A stretch of 64,000 nt of DNA from Muribaculaceae bacterium (GTDB taxonomy: Bacteria; Bacteroidota; Bacteroidia; Bacteroidales; Muribaculaceae). The translations under genes and the position numbers were made by a program. Shown piece by piece: positions 42,991-50,492 of this stretch. The notes beneath the pieces were generated by a model. That model was not told where the DNA came from, searched no databases, and worked only from the letters and a program-made list of their open reading frames with translations. The stretch is from NCBI GenBank assembly GCA_014867205.1, contig WGUO01000008.1, positions 1 through 64,000 on the forward strand. Direction: 5' to 3'. The first letter of the stretch is position 1; each line of letters opens with the position of its first letter.

Positions 42991-43718
42991 TACCAAAGAC
43001 CATTCATTATTGCTGGTTCGGAAGAGGAAAAAAGCCCTACCTGATTCGCAAGTGCATTAAGTCGTGGCGAAAGAGTATGCCTGACTATGAGATTAAGGAA
43101 TGGAACGAAGACAACTTCGATGTCAACGCCATTCCATTCGTGCGCGAGGCGTATGCCGAACGCAAATGGGCTTTTGTGGCAGATGTTTGCCGCTTCTACG
43201 CATGTTACAACGAAGGAGGAATCTATCTTGATACAGACGTGGAGGTTTTCAAACGACTCGATGAGTTTTTAGAACATTCTTGCTTCACTGGCTCTGAAGT
43301 ACGGACATATACAGGTGGTTTGTTCATATCGGTGGATGCGTCTGCTTTCGGCTGTGAGAAAGGTCATTGGTATATCAAAGAGTGTCTCGACTGGTATAAG
43401 GACAAACACTTTAGAAATGAAGAAAATGATATAACGGGAGGTGTTGTTCAAGGGGTTGCCACATCTCTCCTTAAGCCATATGGATATACCCGCGAAAACA
43501 AGAGACAGACAATCAAAGATGTGGATGTATTTCCAAATTCTTATTTTGCAAACAAGACAGTCCCTTACGACAAATCTTCTATCTATACTCTTCACCATTT
43601 CGACGGTTCATGGAATGATAGCCCAAATCGCGGTAAATTATTCAAATTTTGCCGTAAACATGATCTGATGCATGTTTATCGAGCACTGGAGTCTGTGACT
43701 CAAAAGATTCGGAAATGA
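42987..43718 (+). CDS. Family 32-type glycosyltransferase (DxD, capsular)
   Basis: A 243-residue enzyme with the GT32 signature: IPKTIHYCWFGRGKKP at the N-terminus, then FVADVCRFYACYNEGGIYLD near 62-81 followed by TDVEVF, giving the DTD metal site. It adds a hexose-type residue from a nucleotide sugar. The start overlaps the upstream GT4 stop by 4 nt (ATGA), and the next gene overlaps it the same way. Known members act in capsule or mannan synthesis; the sugar here cannot be told. Confidence 0.9.
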   Translation: MIPKTIHYCWFGRGKKPYLIRKCIKSWRKSMPDYEIKEWNEDNFDVNAIPFVREAYAERKWAFVADVCRFYACYNEGGIYLDTDVEVFKRLDEFLEHSCFTGSEVRTYTGGLFISVDASAFGCEKGHWYIKECLDWYKDKHFRNEENDITGGVVQGVATSLLKPYGYTRENKRQTIKDVDVFPNSYFANKTVPYDKSSIYTLHHFDGSWNDSPNRGKLFKFCRKHDLMHVYRALESVTQKIRK

Positions 43719-44836
43719 AACGATTGCTTATTGACGCCAATCCTGCGATTCCGTTTATTATGTCGGGGCATGTTAACGGTATAGGGAGAACCAATGTGGA
43801 ACTTATCCGCGCCTTGAACAGCATTCCCGCGGATGAGATTCCTTTTAGGATTAGTCTCTGCACTCATAATCTAAAGGGGATCAATGCATCGGCGCTTACT
43901 ACACGCTTTAAGACCCATCACCTCTACTTACGTAATCGTGACAACTGGAACCGGGCAATCGCATTTCTACACATTCGCGAACTGATGGCTCCCTATGACC
44001 TGCTGCACATTACCCATAATTTCGAATATGTCGCTAATCCCGACAAATGTGTGGTCACCATCCATGATGCCATGATGTTCTCTTATCCGGAACCATTCTT
44101 GGGTCATGACTGGGCACGAAAGAATTATCCCCCTTTTGCACGAAAAGTCAGGGCTATCATCACCTGCAGCCAGAACTCAAAACGGGAAATTGCGGAGTAT
44201 ATGGGTGTGAATCCCGACAAGATTTTTGTTGCGCCCTGGGGTGTCGACCATGAACTACTGCGACCTCATGCCACCGAGCCATGCAGATATACTTCCGAGA
44301 AACCATATTTTATTGCTGTATCCTGCGACCGTGGCCGAAAGAACACGATTGCAGTTGTCAAGGCTTTTATTAAATTCTTGAAAAATAATCCGGAACATCA
44401 GTTAGTTTTGGTTTGGCGCACACCCTCTGACGAGGCTCTGAGACTTATCGAGGAGAATCCGGAAGTCAAAGACAAGATACACTTCGCGTCAAATATATCT
44501 AATGAAGTGTTGGCCGACCTTTATGCCGGGGCTACTTGCTCATTCTTTCCCAGTCGTTATGAGGGCTTCGGACTCCCAATTGCCGAATCAATGGCTTGCG
44601 GTACACCGGTTGTAACCTGCCGAAACAGTTCTCTTGAAGAGGTCGGCGGCGAGGTGGCCTTGTATGTCGATCCGGATGATATCGACTCAATGGCTGATTA
44701 TATGGAGCAGTTTGAGAATGGCTCACTAACCAAGGAATCAATGTCGGAAGAATGCCTTGCGCAAAGTATGAACTTCACTTGGGAACGCTGTTCGCGCCTA
44801 ACACTTGACGTATATCGCAAATGCTTGGATATATAA
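43715..44836 (+). CDS. Family 4 glycosyltransferase
   Basis: A 373-residue GT-B enzyme. The acceptor loop is SGHVNGIGRTNVELIRAL near 17-34, followed by LLHITHNFEYVANPDKCVVT and TIHDAMMFSYP near 110, and the C-terminal donor site is FFPSRYEGFGLPIAESMACG near 280, with the Glu-x7-Glu arrangement. Resembles mannosyl/rhamnosyl-type GT4 enzymes of O-antigen clusters. It overlaps its upstream neighbour by 4 nt and the deacetylase downstream by 16 nt. Confidence 0.9.
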   Translation: MKRLLIDANPAIPFIMSGHVNGIGRTNVELIRALNSIPADEIPFRISLCTHNLKGINASALTTRFKTHHLYLRNRDNWNRAIAFLHIRELMAPYDLLHITHNFEYVANPDKCVVTIHDAMMFSYPEPFLGHDWARKNYPPFARKVRAIITCSQNSKREIAEYMGVNPDKIFVAPWGVDHELLRPHATEPCRYTSEKPYFIAVSCDRGRKNTIAVVKAFIKFLKNNPEHQLVLVWRTPSDEALRLIEENPEVKDKIHFASNISNEVLADLYAGATCSFFPSRYEGFGLPIAESMACGTPVVTCRNSSLEEVGGEVALYVDPDDIDSMADYMEQFENGSLTKESMSEECLAQSMNFTWERCSRLTLDVYRKCLDI

Positions 44837-45540
44837 AGGATATAATACGTAATCTTCGTTGCCGCCTTCTTCAACTTAAACTAAGCGGCAAACCTGAGAT
44901 CGCATTGCCGGAATCAGTGCTTATCATTGCCCCGCATCCTGACGATGAGGCGATTGGGTGCGGTGGACTGATCGCACGGCTTTGTGCGGAGGGTCAAGCT
45001 CCGCATGTGGTAGTGATGACTGGCGGCGGCGGTTCGCTGAGAGGTTATTCGGATATGCCGGAGAGCGATGTGATAAAGGCACGGAGAAACCTTACTCTAA
45101 AATCTGCTAAGGCTTTGGGGCTGCCGGAGTCAAATATCCATTTCCTTGACTTTGTGGATGGGCATATCGACGATAGACCCGAATCGGAGATGAAACGCCT
45201 CAAAGATCTTATCAAGCAACTGAAACCGGATGCAATATTCGTACCTCACAGTGGCGAGGGATGGCCGGACCATATAAATACCCGTCAGATAATTCTCAAT
45301 TTTCAATTTCCGAAGGTGTACGAGTATTGCGTCTGGATGTGGTATTATAATGTATGGAATCTGGACTGGAAGAATGCTTTTCAGTTTAGGATGACTGACT
45401 CCGAACATGTCGCCAAACTGAAAGCGGCGGATGCTTATATCAAGCCATTGGCCCCTTGCGGTCAGCCCTGGAGCGGGGTCCTCCCTAAACCATTCATTAA
45501 GGCTAACACTGCACGACGGGAACTTTATTTCAAGTTATGA
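44821..45540 (+). CDS. PIG-L family N-deacetylase
   Basis: A 239-residue zinc-dependent deacetylase of the LmbE/PIG-L family. The zinc and base motif is IIAPHPDDEAIGCGGL near residues 35-50, and the third ligand is in PHSGEGWPDHINTRQI near 141-156. VVMTGGGGSLRGYSD forms the substrate loop. It removes an N-acetyl group from a GlcNAc-like sugar to leave a free amine, probably on a lipid-linked or nucleotide sugar. It overlaps the upstream GT4 by 16 nt and the ATP-grasp gene by 4 nt, so the free amine may be the substrate of the next enzyme. Confidence 0.9.
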   Translation: MLGYIKDIIRNLRCRLLQLKLSGKPEIALPESVLIIAPHPDDEAIGCGGLIARLCAEGQAPHVVVMTGGGGSLRGYSDMPESDVIKARRNLTLKSAKALGLPESNIHFLDFVDGHIDDRPESEMKRLKDLIKQLKPDAIFVPHSGEGWPDHINTRQIILNFQFPKVYEYCVWMWYYNVWNLDWKNAFQFRMTDSEHVAKLKAADAYIKPLAPCGQPWSGVLPKPFIKANTARRELYFKL

Positions 45541-46688
45541 GGGCAATACATCAGAGTTCGGTTGTCGGGGTGGTTATCGGTCATGGCGGCTATAACGAGA
45601 TGGGACTTGTCAGGTCTTGCGGAGAAGCCGGCATGTCGGTTGCTTTTGTTGCGCCTGAGGATATCATTATGCCTATTTACAAAAGTAAATATATCAGTAA
45701 ATGGTATAAGACTGATATTGTAGATTCACAATCATTAATGGATACGGTCAGAACGGTTGCAAAAGACTTTAACGGCAAAAAAATTGTAATCTTCCCGGCC
45801 TCCGATTTAGTTGCCGAACTGATTGACAGAAATTTCTCTGCTTTATCCGAACTGGCAATTATTCCGCATGCCAAAGGGAATTTAAAAAGCCTTATGGATA
45901 AGGCTGAGATGGTCAGGATTGCAAAGGATGCCGGCCTTCAAGTTCCTTATTCCGTAAAATTTGATTTAAGGGAGAATCCATCGCCTCATTTTCCTCTGCC
46001 CTGCATAATCAAACCGTTGCGCAGCATCTCTGGCGACAAGGAAGATATCACCATATGCCGTGATGAACAGACTTTCTCTGACGCCATAACCCGATATAAG
46101 TCAAAAGGATTCTATGAGATACTGATTCAATCCTTTGTCAGCGGAACTAATCAGGAGGAGATTGCAGTCACGGGAGTTGCGCTACCAAATGGGGAAATAA
46201 TTACTCACGGCATCGTGCATAAGAAGAGGATTCGCGGGAATGGAAGCACAGTTTTTGCCACTTTCAAACCGGATGCTGATTCCGAATTACAGTCGGGCAT
46301 AAGAAGATTTATAGCGAAATGCGGCTATCAGGGAATCTTTGACATTGAATTCCTTCATAATGATTCCGGCTACCATTTCATCGAGTGTAATTTCCGTAAT
46401 GGTGCATATGGGTATGCAATAACTAAATCCGGATTCAATATGCCCCATGTTTTCAGTTTGGAAAGTCTGGGGATGAGGATACCCGAAATAAAGTTAAGAG
46501 AAATCACTTTTATGGAGGAAAGATCTGATTTACTTAATGTTCTGGACCATACAATCACTCCGTTTCAGTGGATTAAGGATATTATGTCAACAGACACTTT
46601 CCTTTGGTGGAATATTCGTGACCCCAAACCGATGATTCGTATTCCTGCTTCAATAAAGAGACTATTATCAAAGCGCGCCTTATCATGA
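45537..46688 (+). CDS. ATP-grasp ligase-like protein
   Basis: A 383-residue protein of the ATP-grasp (carbamoyl-phosphate-synthase-like) group. An N-terminal Rossmann-like domain starts GVVIGHGGYNEMGLVRSCGE. The ATP-grasp core includes FPLPCIIKPLRSISGDKEDI near 150-170, LIQSFVSGTNQEEIAVTGVA near 200 and GIFDIEFLHNDSGYHFIECN near 270 with the metal Glu and Asn. Such enzymes form amide or ester bonds through an acyl-phosphate. Directly after a PIG-L deacetylase, it could acylate the exposed amine with an amino acid or other carboxylic acid. Substrate unproven. Confidence 0.82.
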   Translation: MRAIHQSSVVGVVIGHGGYNEMGLVRSCGEAGMSVAFVAPEDIIMPIYKSKYISKWYKTDIVDSQSLMDTVRTVAKDFNGKKIVIFPASDLVAELIDRNFSALSELAIIPHAKGNLKSLMDKAEMVRIAKDAGLQVPYSVKFDLRENPSPHFPLPCIIKPLRSISGDKEDITICRDEQTFSDAITRYKSKGFYEILIQSFVSGTNQEEIAVTGVALPNGEIITHGIVHKKRIRGNGSTVFATFKPDADSELQSGIRRFIAKCGYQGIFDIEFLHNDSGYHFIECNFRNGAYGYAITKSGFNMPHVFSLESLGMRIPEIKLREITFMEERSDLLNVLDHTITPFQWIKDIMSTDTFLWWNIRDPKPMIRIPASIKRLLSKRALS

Positions 46689-47890
46689 CAGTTCTTGTCG
46701 GCATACCCTGCCTGTTGACGGGGGGAACGGAGATACAGACGCTTAGCCTGGTGCAGGCGTTGGTCGAGGCGGGACACCGCGTGGTGGTGGCTTGCTATTT
46801 CGAGCATGCCCCGGCTATGGTGGCGCGTTATCAAGACGCTGGAGCGGAGGTCCGGCTGCTGTCGCCCGCTGGCGAACGGTCTGCAGGTGTCGCGGCGACT
46901 GTACGACATCTTTGGCGGGGACTGCGCGGCGTGGTGCGCGAGGTGCGCCCTGATGTGGCGCATGTACAGTATATGGCGCCGGGGATGATTCCGATTCTTG
47001 TCTTGCGTGCGCTTGGCGTCAAGAGGATTGTCGCCACAGTACATACTGCCGCTGATATCTATTCACCGAATGGGCTGAGGCTTATCCGGCTGCTTAACCG
47101 GCGGGTGCTGACGGCGTTCCAGTGCATCACGCAGCGAGCGGAGCGGTCGTTCTTCGGTTCGTCGCAGTTGTTTAGCGCCAAGATGCCTCTGAAGCGGCAT
47201 GGGAATCATTTTACCATCTATAATAACCTGCCGTCGTATATGGAGGTGCGCGGGGAGCCGCGGGAGTTTGGGGATTGCGGGCGGCTCACAATTGGGGTTG
47301 TGAGCCGGTTGGAGCATATCAAGGGGATGGATTTGGTGGTGCCGGCGTTTGCGGCGGTTCGCCGCGATTGGCCGAGACTGCGGCTGCTGGTTGTGGGTGA
47401 CGGGTCGTTGCGTGGGGAGATGGAGCGCCAGGTGGAGGAGTTGGACCTCGGAGAGGGGGTGGAGTTCTTGGGGCGGCAGCCGCAGGATGCGCTGCCGGGG
47501 TGTTATGGCCGGATAGATGTGCTGCTGATGCCGTCGCGGTCGGAGGGCTTCGGCCTGACGGCGGTCGAGGGGATGGCACGCGGTTGCGTGGTAGTGGCTG
47601 CCGCCACGGGGGGCCTACCGGAGGTAGTCCGCGACGGCGTCGACGGCGTGCTGTGCACGCCTGGCTCGGCGGCGAGCCTCGCGGAGAAAACTCTTGGTCT
47701 GATTGCATCGCCGCAGGAATTGTCGCGACTATCACGCGCAGCAATCGCGCGTGCCGCCACCTTCTCCCGCTCCCGGTACAATACTTGTATCAGCAACCTA
47801 TACCAACGGCTCGCAGGGAAGTCTCACGCAGAGAAGCAGAGGAGCAGAGGGCTCTCTGACATGGACATTGACACGGATAATACACTATAA
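46685..47890 (+). CDS. Family 4 glycosyltransferase with a repeat-derived C-terminus
   Basis: A 401-residue GT-B enzyme. The acceptor loop is GIPCLLTGGTEIQTLSLVQA near 5-24, the donor half begins IGVVSRLEHIKGMDLVVPA near 203, and the Glu motif is MPSRSEGFGLTAVEGMARG near 280. The gene is GC-rich although its start overlaps an AT-rich gene by ATGA. The last ~28 residues (from GKSHAEKQRSRGLSDMD) are encoded by the left arm and spacer of a hairpin repeat, so the original 3' end was replaced when that repeat arrived. The enzyme core is intact. Confidence 0.9.
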   Translation: MTVLVGIPCLLTGGTEIQTLSLVQALVEAGHRVVVACYFEHAPAMVARYQDAGAEVRLLSPAGERSAGVAATVRHLWRGLRGVVREVRPDVAHVQYMAPGMIPILVLRALGVKRIVATVHTAADIYSPNGLRLIRLLNRRVLTAFQCITQRAERSFFGSSQLFSAKMPLKRHGNHFTIYNNLPSYMEVRGEPREFGDCGRLTIGVVSRLEHIKGMDLVVPAFAAVRRDWPRLRLLVVGDGSLRGEMERQVEELDLGEGVEFLGRQPQDALPGCYGRIDVLLMPSRSEGFGLTAVEGMARGCVVVAAATGGLPEVVRDGVDGVLCTPGSAASLAEKTLGLIASPQELSRLSRAAIARAATFSRSRYNTCISNLYQRLAGKSHAEKQRSRGLSDMDIDTDNTL

Positions 47891-47923
47891 TATAATCTCT
47901 GCTCCTCTGCTTCTCCGCGTGAG
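47823..47923. repeat. Hairpin repeat element A (~101 bp)
   Basis: The left arm (47823-47849) starts CTCACGCAGAGAAGCAGAGG and the right arm (47897-47923) ends TCTGCTTCTCCGCGTGAG. The two 27-bp arms are complementary with about one mismatch around a 47-bp spacer. The left arm overlaps the 3' end of a glycosyltransferase gene and codes for its tail. Confidence 0.9.
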
Positions 47924-48003
47924 GTAATGCGTGAGAAATGAGTGGAGCGGAGTACGCTATGTTATCGCCTGCTGGTACAATCATATTTCTCCCTCTGTGA
48001 TCA

Positions 48004-48091
48004 TCACGCAGAGAAGCAGAGGGGAATTTGACACAAATAAGCAATAACTTCACAAGAATAAAATCTCTGCTCCTCTGCTTCTCTGCGTGAG
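48004..48091. repeat. Hairpin repeat element B (~88 bp), upstream of GxxExxY
   Basis: The left arm TCACGCAGAGAAGCAGAGG (48004-48022) and the right arm (48065-48091, ending TGCTTCTCTGCGTGAG) are inverted. The spacer holds AACTTCACAAGAATA, nearly shared with element D. The GxxExxY gene starts 25 bp after the right arm. Confidence 0.9.
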
Positions 48092-48115
48092 GTAAAGTGT
48101 GAGGTACGAAATATA

Positions 48116-48508
48116 ATGAATATGAATAACGTTCAATTAAACCGACTGAGTGAGGAAATTATCGGGGCTGCCATAGAAGTCCATAACTACCTTGGGCCAG
48201 GTCTACTCGAAAAGACCTATCAGGAAGCACTGATGGCCGAACTTAAACTCCGTGACATCAAATGCGAAAAGGAGGTTAAGATTCCTATCATTTACAAGGG
48301 TGAGACGCTCGACTCGGATTATCGTGCTGATATTATCGTTGATGATAAGATTATCCTGGAACTCAAAGCCACTGAGCAGGATAATCCCTTGTTCTATAAG
48401 CAACTTTATACTTATCTGAAATTGTCGAACATGCGGCTTGGATTGCTGATCAATTTCAATAGGGAGAGATTGGTGAAAGGACTCAAGCGGGTCGTAAACG
48501 AATTCTGA
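48116..48508 (+). CDS. GxxExxY protein (PD-(D/E)XK nuclease-like)
   Basis: A 130-residue protein of the GxxExxY family (TIGR04256/PF13366). The name-giving motif is GLLEKTY at residues 29-35. The nuclease-like core is Asp72 in DYRADIIVDDK followed by Glu82-Leu-Lys84 in IILELKA, a D...ExK arrangement, with a following helix-strand YKQLYTYLKLSNMRLGLLINF. No signal peptide or membrane segment. It is enclosed by hairpin repeats B and C of one family, with A and D just beyond. The biological role of the family is not established; involvement in handling or spreading the repeats is my inference. Confidence 0.93.
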   Translation: MNMNNVQLNRLSEEIIGAAIEVHNYLGPGLLEKTYQEALMAELKLRDIKCEKEVKIPIIYKGETLDSDYRADIIVDDKIILELKATEQDNPLFYKQLYTYLKLSNMRLGLLINFNRERLVKGLKRVVNEF

Positions 48509-48529
48509 TTCTCTCGCGCCCTCATTATT

Positions 48530-48631
48530 CTCACGCAGAGGGGCAGAGAGGCGGAGGGGGAAATAAGTCATAAGGGATAAGTGGTACGCGATCAGTATAT
48601 AAATCTCTGCTCCTCTGCTTCTCCGCGTGAG
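48530..48631. repeat. Hairpin repeat element C (~102 bp), downstream of GxxExxY
   Basis: The left arm starts CTCACGCAGAGGGGCAGAGA (48530) and is the most diverged. The right arm (48605-48631) is the standard form ending TCTGCTTCTCCGCGTGAG. It begins 21 bp after the GxxExxY stop. The 48509-48824 gap contains elements C and D and no gene. Confidence 0.9.
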
Positions 48632-48703
48632 ATAAGAGCGTGAGGACATGGAGCGCGGATGCCGATAACATTGCGGCCTCTACTTCACTCTACCTAAAAT
48701 CAT

Positions 48704-48808
48704 CTCACGCAGAGGGGCAGAGAAGCAGAGGGGGCTTTCGCGCGGGGATGGCACTGATATGACAACTTCACAAGATATGTTCTCTTCTACGCTGCTTCTC
48801 CGCGTGAG
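48704..48808. repeat. Hairpin repeat element D (~105 bp)
   Basis: The left arm CTCACGCAGAGGGGCAGAGA begins at 48704 and the right arm ends GCTGCTTCTCCGCGTGAG at 48808. The spacer shares AACTTCACAAGA with element B. It ends 16 bp before the start of the polymerase gene, so it occupies that gene's promoter or leader region. Confidence 0.9.
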
Positions 48809-48824
48809 ATAAATAGATTGAACT

Positions 48825-50126
48825 ATGCAGTATCTGAATATTATTTACTTTTTGATTATATCGGTTTACGGGTACCGGTTCCTGCAGTCTGACGGCAAGA
48901 TCGTCAAGGGGGCCCTTGACTCCGATCAAACCTACCACTACTCCGGCACCGAGCTCTTCTGGTGCCTGACGTTCTCGACCGGCCTGTTGGCCTTCTCGCT
49001 CGACGTCGGCCTCGATCTGATGGCCATTCGCCTGCTCGTGCTCGAGATACTCTGCCTCGTCGGACTGAAAGTCGCGCAAGAGCGTGCCATCATCTCCTTT
49101 CCGCTGAAGATATACTTCGCATACTTAGTGTGGATAACGATAGGCTGCTTCTACTCACCGGCACCATTCTTCGGCATACGAACGGTATTAAAATATCTCT
49201 ACCCTCTTCTGCTCTGCATGTTTGCCTCGGCAGCCGTCAGAGACCCGGAGGTATTCTTTAAATCGAGTCTGTTAGCACGGACAGTTGCGCTGATAGTACT
49301 GATTATAGGATTTATTCCTTATCTAGAAGGATATGTATTACCTGGAGTAATCTGGTATGGCACTGCTCGGGCAATCAATTTCATTTCCATAATGATATTC
49401 TCATTGGGAATGTTCTATTTCACCAATCAAAAGAAAAAAAATCTAATTTATACAGGCATATTCCTCTTGCCATGCGTCATATGGATATTCCGGACATCCA
49501 TTATGGGTTCATTGGTAGCGATAATGACTTTCTATTTTATAAAGTATAGAACAAAATCATTACCTATAATTGCAGGCATATTTGTCTTGGGAATAGTTGC
49601 CGTATTTACACTTCCTTCTCTTAAGAACAAAATGTTTTATGATGATAATGTAACACTTGAAGAATTTGCAAACGGAGAAATCGATGAAGAAAACATAAAT
49701 ACCAATACCCGAAAAGCTATGTGGGAAAAACTTGAAAATAGATTTTATATTGGTCATGAAGTTAACGGACGTGGAACTGGGTCCATTCAGGGATATATGT
49801 ATGTTAATTCAAACGAATTCGGAGGACTGATGGTTCCGCACTCTGACTTCGTGCAGCAGAAGTGTGACAATGGGTTGATTGGGTTGATACTATATGGGGC
49901 GATAGCGTTCTTTGTGTTTGTGGATGCGTTCCGCACGTACTGGAGGTATGATGAGCCGGCGTTGCAGTTGTGCGCGATAGTGGCGGGGGCGTCGATGATC
50001 GGCGTCTACGCGACGCTGTATTCGGATAATGTTGTGAACTATTCGATGGCGACGCTGTCGATGCCGTTCGGCTTCTACGGCATGATGCTTGGTCTTCGGC
50101 GGCACGCCGACACCCAGGAGGATTAA
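48825..50126 (+). CDS. wzy: Wzy-type O-antigen/capsule polymerase
   Basis: A 433-residue membrane protein with about 11-12 helices and one large periplasmic loop near 275-340 (NKMFYDDNVTLEEFANGEID ... GRGTG). The O-antigen ligase/polymerase hallmark is GGLMVPHSDFVQQKCDNGLI near 333-352 (the HxxFVQ...G motif). It joins flipped repeat units in the periplasm. By eye, GC content is high at 48880-49260, low at 49260-49800 and high again to the end, so the middle of the gene appears to have been replaced by recombination. It lies directly behind hairpin element D. Confidence 0.88.
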   Translation: MQYLNIIYFLIISVYGYRFLQSDGKIVKGALDSDQTYHYSGTELFWCLTFSTGLLAFSLDVGLDLMAIRLLVLEILCLVGLKVAQERAIISFPLKIYFAYLVWITIGCFYSPAPFFGIRTVLKYLYPLLLCMFASAAVRDPEVFFKSSLLARTVALIVLIIGFIPYLEGYVLPGVIWYGTARAINFISIMIFSLGMFYFTNQKKKNLIYTGIFLLPCVIWIFRTSIMGSLVAIMTFYFIKYRTKSLPIIAGIFVLGIVAVFTLPSLKNKMFYDDNVTLEEFANGEIDEENINTNTRKAMWEKLENRFYIGHEVNGRGTGSIQGYMYVNSNEFGGLMVPHSDFVQQKCDNGLIGLILYGAIAFFVFVDAFRTYWRYDEPALQLCAIVAGASMIGVYATLYSDNVVNYSMATLSMPFGFYGMMLGLRRHADTQED

Positions 50127-50400
50127 ACCAGGGGGAACCAAGGGGTTAAACCATGTTAAACCAGGACAAGGTAATCCTCACGCAGAGAAGCAGAGGAGCT
50201 GAGGCAGCCTCTTAGGGGTGGTGCCAGGTAAGGTTACGCAATGGCATGCGCGGAGGCCGCTGAGAGGGAAAGTTAACCAGGGATGAACTTGAGGAACCAG
50301 GAAAACATTGTCTGGTTTTTCTGGTTCAATACAAAGTCTGGTTTATCTGGTTGAATTTTCAGGTTTTTACCTGGTTTTATAAAAGAGTTCAGGTTTAAAG
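50127..50400. repeat. CTGGTT/AACCAG-rich repeat tract
   Basis: The gap after the polymerase has many AACCAG and CTGGTT copies: TAAACCAGGGGGAACCAAGG, TTAAACCATGTTAAACCAGG, then GAACCAGGAAAACA facing TCTGGTTTTTCTGGTTC (a hairpin at about 50297-50329), and further CTGGTTTATCTGGTT. The same words recur at 52688-52717 and 55330-55425. It includes a lone arm of the other repeat at 50177. No gene is seen in 50127-50492. Confidence 0.75.
50177..50204. repeat. Solitary left arm of the hairpin repeat family
   Basis: CTCACGCAGAGAAGCAGAGG followed by AGCTGAGG, without a facing right arm. This is a partial copy of the elements at 47.8-48.8 kb. Confidence 0.8.
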
Positions 50401-50492
50401 CAACAGAGTGGGCAATTTTTTCGTTATCTTATTATCTGACAGGGCTGCTTCTTAAGTTGCCTTAGTATAGATTCTTAATCACTTAGCAATCT

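Noticed and set aside
47790..48053. Minus-strand frames across the hairpin repeats as small proteins
   Set aside because: The inverted arms are open in several frames because they lack stops. The sequence is repeat-derived and shows no family match or promoter.
47823..48808. CRISPR array
   Set aside because: Repeats are inverted pairs with irregular spacing and a gene between them. There are no uniform direct repeats with unique spacers and no cas genes.
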